The notes under the pieces were generated by a model. It did no database searches. It had not been told where the DNA came from and saw only the letters and a list, made by a program, of their open reading frames with translations. From Epiperipatus broadwayi (Eukaryota; Onychophora; Udeonychophora; Euonychophora; Peripatidae), in NCBI GenBank assembly GCA_028023455.1, contig JAQFVV010001071.1, positions 31,001-95,000 of the forward strand: a DNA stretch of 64,000 bases, in the 5' to 3' direction. Of the stretch, positions 59,611 to 64,000 are shown piece by piece. Each line of letters opens with the position of its first letter. Position 1 is the first letter of the stretch. The position numbers and the translations under genes are program-made.

Positions 59611-60019
59611 GTTTAATGAGAATGCATTAATAACAACAATAATAAATATAATAGGAAGCTAAATGAATGACTCTTTTAAATCCTTACTCAGCATAAAGAA
59701 AAAATCTTAAAAATAAAATAATTGTATTAGGAAATATCTATATTATTGAACAATATCCACATAATTTAGGACCCTAACTCAGAAATAGATCATGAAAAAT
59801 ATACATATACAAATACATCAAATTTACAAATGGTTAAATACAAAAATATTACTCAATTAGCATTAGTAGGACTCAAAGGAATGCATCAACTAGACTTATG
59901 TGTACACAATTCTAAATTATAAGCTTGCATCATGAAAAAAAAGATTTTGAGACAAAATTAATGTTCATCCTCACAAATGATTTGAAGAGTTTAACATTGC
60001 ATAATAAAATAAGAATGAT
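59611..60019. other. AT-rich DNA, nothing recognised
   Basis: No supported feature. Confidence 0.5.
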
Positions 60020-60132
60020 TTAAACAGGCAAAACTTTCCATACAGTAATGCCACTCAGCACAAGCCAGAGTAATCAATGGATACCATAAGGCTTCTGCAT
60101 AAAATATCCATCTAGTGCATACTAATCCAATA

Positions 60133-60174
60133 TTCTCAGACTAATTTCTGACTTGTGGCCTTCATCAGTGAGGA
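60133..60174 (-). ncRNA. Hammerhead-like motif (60-kb family, copy 1)
   Basis: Minus strand: stem I CTCA, core CTGATGA, stem II GGC...GTC (imperfect), core GAAA, minimal stem III T-TA-G, then TC and TGAG, which pairs exactly with CTCA. Positions 10.1/11.1 are A-A. The core is complete, but stem II is weakened by one mismatch. Confidence 0.65.
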
Positions 60175-60646
60175 GGCTTGGATCTGAGAGCACTGCACCT
60201 AGATCTAAGGATCTAATGCAATCCTCCAGCAAACACTTTTTATCTCTATGTAACTACAAAATTATATGAATAAAATTGAAAACACAATATTTTCAATCTA
60301 AACTCATTAGCTTATGTAATACGGATTTGAACTAGTTTAGTACCCATATATTTTGGTATCTTTGGTTTTTTTAATAATCATAACCACCATTATCCTATTA
60401 GGAAGGATTGGTATTAAGACACTAAACATCACATGATCACCATTTCTTAGGCTTGCTCATAACTGTTATTAAAACAGGCAAAACTCTCCATACAGTAGCA
60501 CCACTATATAAGTTAATGAGTTTAGATTGAAAATATTGTGTTTTCAATTTTATTCTCATAGTTTTGTAGTTAAGTAGAGATAAAAGGTGATTGCTGAAGG
60601 GTTGCATTAAATTCTAAAATCTAGGTGCAGTGCTCTCAGATCCAAG

Positions 60647-60690
60647 ATTCCTAACTGATGAAGGCCACAAGCCAGAAACTAGTCTGGGGA
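60647..60690 (+). ncRNA. Hammerhead-like motif (60-kb family, copy 2)
   Basis: Plus strand: ATTCCTAA, core CTGATGA, stem II GGC/GCC, core GAAA, stem III C-TA-G, TC, then TGGGGA. Stem I pairs TCCTAA with TGGGGA with one mismatch and one G-T. Core and stem II are intact. Confidence 0.65.
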
Positions 60691-60760
60691 TATTGGATGA
60701 GTAAGCACTAGATGGAGATTTTATGCATAAGCCTTCTGGCATCAATGGTGTTCATGTGAT

Positions 60761-61815
60761 GTTTAGTGATTTAATGATTTAAACACTGCCAACTTTGTAC
60801 ATGGAAAATGAATTTACGATTGTTCCACAATACAGATCTTCAAATTGTTCTTCAGATTAGTTGAAACCCAATGGCTGGGATTTATTGGAAAGATAAGAAT
60901 GCAAAACAATAATTCTTCTTTGTAAGACTTCATTCAGGTGAGAAAACAAAAATTTGTTAGTATTAAAAAATCATTAAATAGTTTCTTGCTCCCTCATAAA
61001 ATTTCAGCACCTGAAGTGAGAGAACTGGAGACACGATTAATGGTCTACAAGCTCAAAATCCTCCATTTTATAACTGGACCAAATCACACAGAATCTCTGC
61101 AGCATAGATGCTATAATTCATTCTATTATTGAACAGACATATTGGTTAAAAGATCATCTCCACGAGATTTGATAGGAAACCGTTGCACTGTCTATAGAGC
61201 TACTGCCACTTTTGAAGTTATAATATATGTATTCATATACGTGATTCGTGAATTCGGTTATATGATCATCGCAAAAATCAACTTAACCTTATCGTTTTTT
61301 AATTTTTTTTCAGAGTTAGAATGCCTGTATTCAATTTTGAATGGTAATTAATGTCTAAGAAATTAATCATTATTAATTTTGAATATATATATAGCCCTAC
61401 CAAAAATTTGTATTGATATATTCTACTAATAAAAAAGTTGTCTATATATAAACCAATTTATTATTATGATGATTTAATTTTTTTTTAAAATGAGCTTTTA
61501 CAGAAAAAATATTAGCTTATTAATTTTTGTAGTGTTCAGTCTGTTACACACATACACCCACAATATATATATATATACATACACAAATTTAACTTTATGA
61601 TTATTGTTTTAATAATTATTATTTTTATATTATGATTTTTTTAGTATTAATTTATACTAATGGTTTATTTAATATTTATTTTAATTGACATTATTCATAT
61701 TACATTTTAATTAGAAATGATGATTATTTCCTCTTTTGTATTTCATTACTTTTGACAGCTTTTAAAATATTTTAAATTAATAGGTAAGGAAATCTACGCT
61801 TCTTCCTCGTATGTG
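60761..61815. other. AT-rich DNA with an unassigned frame
   Basis: A 64-codon plus frame at 60938-61132 (for example APEVRELETRLMVYKLKILH) has balanced composition and could be a remnant, but I recognise no family. The CAG|GTGAGA at 60935-60943 resembles a splice donor at its start, which does not fit an exon beginning there. The frame 61142-61351 looks like chance. Confidence 0.35.
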
Positions 61816-61951
<136 letters not shown>

Positions 61952-62459
61952 TAATTTTAAACCTATTGATATTTCTAGTTTTTATTTACTATTATGCAAT
62001 ATTGCAAAAGAAATTTTTTTTGTATATTTAATATATCTATTTAAATAATAATGTTATTAACATAATAAATTATGTAAATATAATTTTAAATGAATGTTTG
62101 TAAGACTATGATAAAAAGATAAATGCTTTATAAATATTAAAAAGTTTATATAATGAGATTGGATGCATATGTTAGTAATGCAATTATTACTAATATATAA
62201 TTGAAATCTATTAAAATATAATGCAAAATAATGTTCAAAGTAAAAATGTCAATATTGATAAGAATAACTGTAATCATTTAGGTAATATTTTACAATAGCT
62301 AATAGTACTATAATAAAAACAATTTCAATTGATTCAGTGATAAAAAGAGTCCACTTATATGTAATATAATTAAATTACATGCTAATATGTGCAAATCATT
62401 TTTTTTTATCAGAGTATGAAATATCCTTCAGTGAAAAATCTTTTCAATTCATTCACAGA
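61952..62459. other. AT-rich DNA, nothing recognised
   Basis: No supported feature. Confidence 0.5.
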
Positions 62460-62479
62460 AGTGTTTATTAAATAACAAA

Positions 62480-62700
62480 TAAATAACTCAGATTATATAT
62501 ATCTGAACATAAAATAACTGAAACTTCCAACGAATTATATAACATTTGCAAGTGTTTATGTCAGTAAATCTTTCATCCTTAGCTCAATCCTATTACAGCC
62601 ATCCATTAGGCCAGAAGTCAGATCAACTTCTCACACTACAGATATATGTTGTATTAAAAACATACACCTTTTCAAAGAATCCACACAGCATATGTTACAA
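62480..62700 (-). repeat. About 200-bp repeat, copy 1 (inverted)
   Basis: The reverse complement (ATATCTGTAGTGTGAGA, GATCTGACTTCTG, GGATTGAGCTAAGGATGAAA, AACACTTGCAAATGTTA, GAAGTTTCAGTTA) matches 62875-63060 collinearly. The plus frame 62546-62737 is a by-product. Confidence 0.7.
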
Positions 62701-62854
62701 TTTAATTTCATATACATATTATTTTAGCGATACTTAAACTTAACTTTATGTATGTATTTAAATATATTTCAAAGTTTTATTCTACCATACATTAGTGAAA
62801 TATATGGTCAAAGATGTATGAAAAAGATAAATGATTCCCAAGATTTGCATTTTG

Positions 62855-63060
62855 ACTGATCCAGCACTCATCTGTTGAAACAGCTGTTTCTAATGTGTCT
62901 GCAGTGTGAGAGCTTGACCTGACTTCAGAGCTGATTGATGGTTGTGATAGGATTGAGCTGAGCATGAAAGAAGCAATGACAAAAACACTTGCAAATGTTA
63001 ATAACTCATTAGAAGTTTCAGTTACCTCCTGTTCACTTCACATATAATTTGAGTTATTTA
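62855..63060 (+). repeat. About 200-bp repeat, copy 2
   Basis: Contains TTTCTAATGTGTCTGCAGTG, GACCTGACTTCAGAGCTGAT, ACAAAAACACTTGCAAATG and GAAGTTTCAGTTACC. It forms an inverted pair with copy 1 (spacer about 160 bp) and a direct pair with copy 3, about 1.0 kb further on. Confidence 0.75.
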
Positions 63061-63578
63061 TATGTTATTCACAGATATTATAAATTTTGTTTATTACAAA
63101 TAGTTTTCATTTTATATTTAGAGGTTGTTTAAACTAAACTTTGTTTTGATCCTCTGAATATTTAAGTGGTGATGCTTATCATTTGTTCTATAATATTTAT
63201 AATTAATCATTGCAATAAATGTTGTAGTGCAGTAATTCTACAATCCTCCACAAGATGTTAAAAGTGGATATTGTCCTCACCTGGTGTGTGAGTGTGAAAG
63301 TTATCAGAACTTTCAACAGAGGCAAAAAAATCAGACGTTGATACCTCTATAATATGGCAGATGCATTATTCATTAAGTAACCCTTAAAGTAAATAGTTGG
63401 GGTAACGATTTGTTTAGGTTAATAAATGATTAGTACCAGTTTTTTAATATATTTTTATAAAGTGGATTGTATCTAAGTTGTATTGCAGTCAGTTTGAAAC
63501 CTGTCAATTAAATTATAATAACTTACTATCTATATATTGAACAAATGATGAAGTATGTAAAAGACATTGTGATCTGGG

Positions 63579-63620
63579 ACAACTCATGAGTGCAGATTTA
63601 GCAAGAAATGCACATCTTGG
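63579..63620 (+). ncRNA. Hammerhead-like motif, first 88-bp unit, core damaged
   Basis: CAA / CTCATGA / stem II TGC...GCA / GAAA / T-GCAC-A / TC / TTG. The core has C in place of invariant G5 (CTCATGA), so cleavage should be lost. Confidence 0.55.
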
Positions 63621-63666
63621 GGGATGAACAAATGATGAAGGTATGGATAAGACATTGTGATGTGGG

Positions 63667-63708
63667 CCAACTGATGAGTGCAGATTCAGCATGAAATGGG
63701 CATCTTGG
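63667..63708 (+). ncRNA. Hammerhead-like motif, second 88-bp unit, intact core
   Basis: CCAA, CTGATGA, G-TGC...GCA-T (stem II with a G-T closing pair), GAAA, T-GGGC-A (stem III), TC, then TTGG, exactly complementary to CCAA. All core bases are present. Cleavage is predicted after C63704. Confidence 0.7.
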
Positions 63709-63884
63709 AGGATCATTTATCTTTTTGCATGTTTTTAATCATATATTTTGGTAATGTGTGCTAGAATAGAAGCTTGAAATATATTTAAATACATATTATA
63801 TAAAGTAAGTTTAAATATCTCTAAAATAATGTCTATATAAAGTTAAATTGTAACATGTACTATGAAGTTTGTTTGAAAAGATGT

Positions 63885-64000
63885 ATGTTTCTAATGTATC
63901 TGTAGTATGAACACTTGGTCTGACTCCTGAACTTATGAATGGTTATGATGGGATCTGAGAGTGAATTTGCACTGACAAAAGCACTTGCAAACAATATATA
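63885..64000 (+). repeat. About 200-bp repeat, copy 3 (runs off the window)
   Basis: TTTCTAATGTATCTGTAGTA, TCTGACTCCTGAACTTATGA and CTGACAAAAGCACTTGCAAA match copy 2 in order. The window ends inside or just after the repeat. Confidence 0.7.

Larger units (their letters stand above)
60020..60760. mobile_element. Inverted pair of hammerhead-bearing repeats (PLE terminal-repeat-like)
   Basis: A segment of about 240 bp at 60084-60324 (minus orientation) recurs inverted at 60511-60747, separated by about 185 bp. Each copy carries a hammerhead-like core pointing towards its outer side and ends with CACTAGATGGA / TCCATCTAGTG. In addition AAACAGGCAAAACT(T/C)TCC occurs as a direct repeat at 60023 and 60474. 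Inverted and partially duplicated terminal repeats with hammerheads are characteristic of Penelope-like elements. No reverse transcriptase or GIY-YIG endonuclease frame is present between or beside them. Confidence 0.65.
63538..63714 (+). repeat. 88-bp tandem dimer with hammerhead motifs
   Basis: Two units start GAACAAATGATGAAG (63539 and 63626) and share AGACATTGTGAT, GAGTGCAGATT.AGCA and GAAATG..CATCTTGG. Each unit contains one hammerhead-like motif at the same position. The unit is shorter than typical retrozymes, and nothing in it is coding; the minus frame 63716-63513 is a by-product. It lies between the direct repeat copies 2 and 3. Confidence 0.7.

Noticed and set aside
63513-63716. 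67-codon minus frame over the 88-bp dimer
   Set aside because: The frame is simply the tandem repeat translated; repeated residues come from the DNA repeat.

Overview
The window reads as nuclear DNA of an invertebrate animal. By eye it is roughly three quarters A+T. It is packed with (TA)n microsatellites and carries Ty3/gypsy-like LTR elements, decayed LINEs, tRNA-derived SINEs, a pogo/Tigger-like DNA transposon and hammerhead-bearing repeats. The phylum cannot be fixed from sequence alone. I found no complete host protein-coding gene. Most open frames are short chance frames in AT-rich DNA, and the few with protein-like content are mostly transposon remnants.

Layout. 1-9 kb: AT-rich intergenic DNA with a retroposed tRNA-Gly-like pseudogene flanked by target duplications, a near-perfect palindrome, a SINE and a decayed RTE-like LINE. 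9.06-12.6 kb: a short LTR retrotransposon with 1.39-kb LTRs, a TATA box in each, and an internal region without an ORF. 17.5 kb: a compound foldback element. 18.9-25.2 kb: a dispersed repeat (parts A and B) split by a 4.7-kb segment, X1; the uninterrupted paralogue at 45.5-47 kb serves as an empty site. 25.7-28.1 kb: a 405-bp-period array with six hammerhead motifs. 28.5-31 kb: a minus-strand gag-like pseudogene, a foldback element related to the array's end, a pogo/Tigger fragment and a foldback. 31.5-40.1 kb: a second LTR element with 1.6-kb LTRs and a damaged coiled-coil gag-like reading frame. 40.1-45.4 kb: a 5.3-kb segment, X2, similar in design to X1. 46-57 kb: mostly unassigned AT-rich DNA with weak coding-like islands at 53-54 kb. 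57.3-59.6 kb: two LINE remnants. 60-64 kb: two further hammerhead families within inverted and tandem repeats.

The most interesting system is the set of hammerhead ribozymes. They occur in at least three sequence-unrelated repeat families: the 405-bp array, the 60-kb inverted pair with a decayed relative at 56.4 kb, and an 88-bp tandem at 63.6 kb. This fits Penelope-like element terminal repeats and the non-autonomous, circRNA-producing 'retrozymes' described in animals. The 405-bp array carries five intact cores, each with an exactly complementary 6-bp stem I, and is split into inverted and direct blocks bounded by (TA)n.

A second theme is that nearly all large insertions here sit inside (TA)n tracts. 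All four TG...CA-type units (two verified LTR families plus X1 and X2) also begin with a terminal hairpin whose stem includes the terminal bases.
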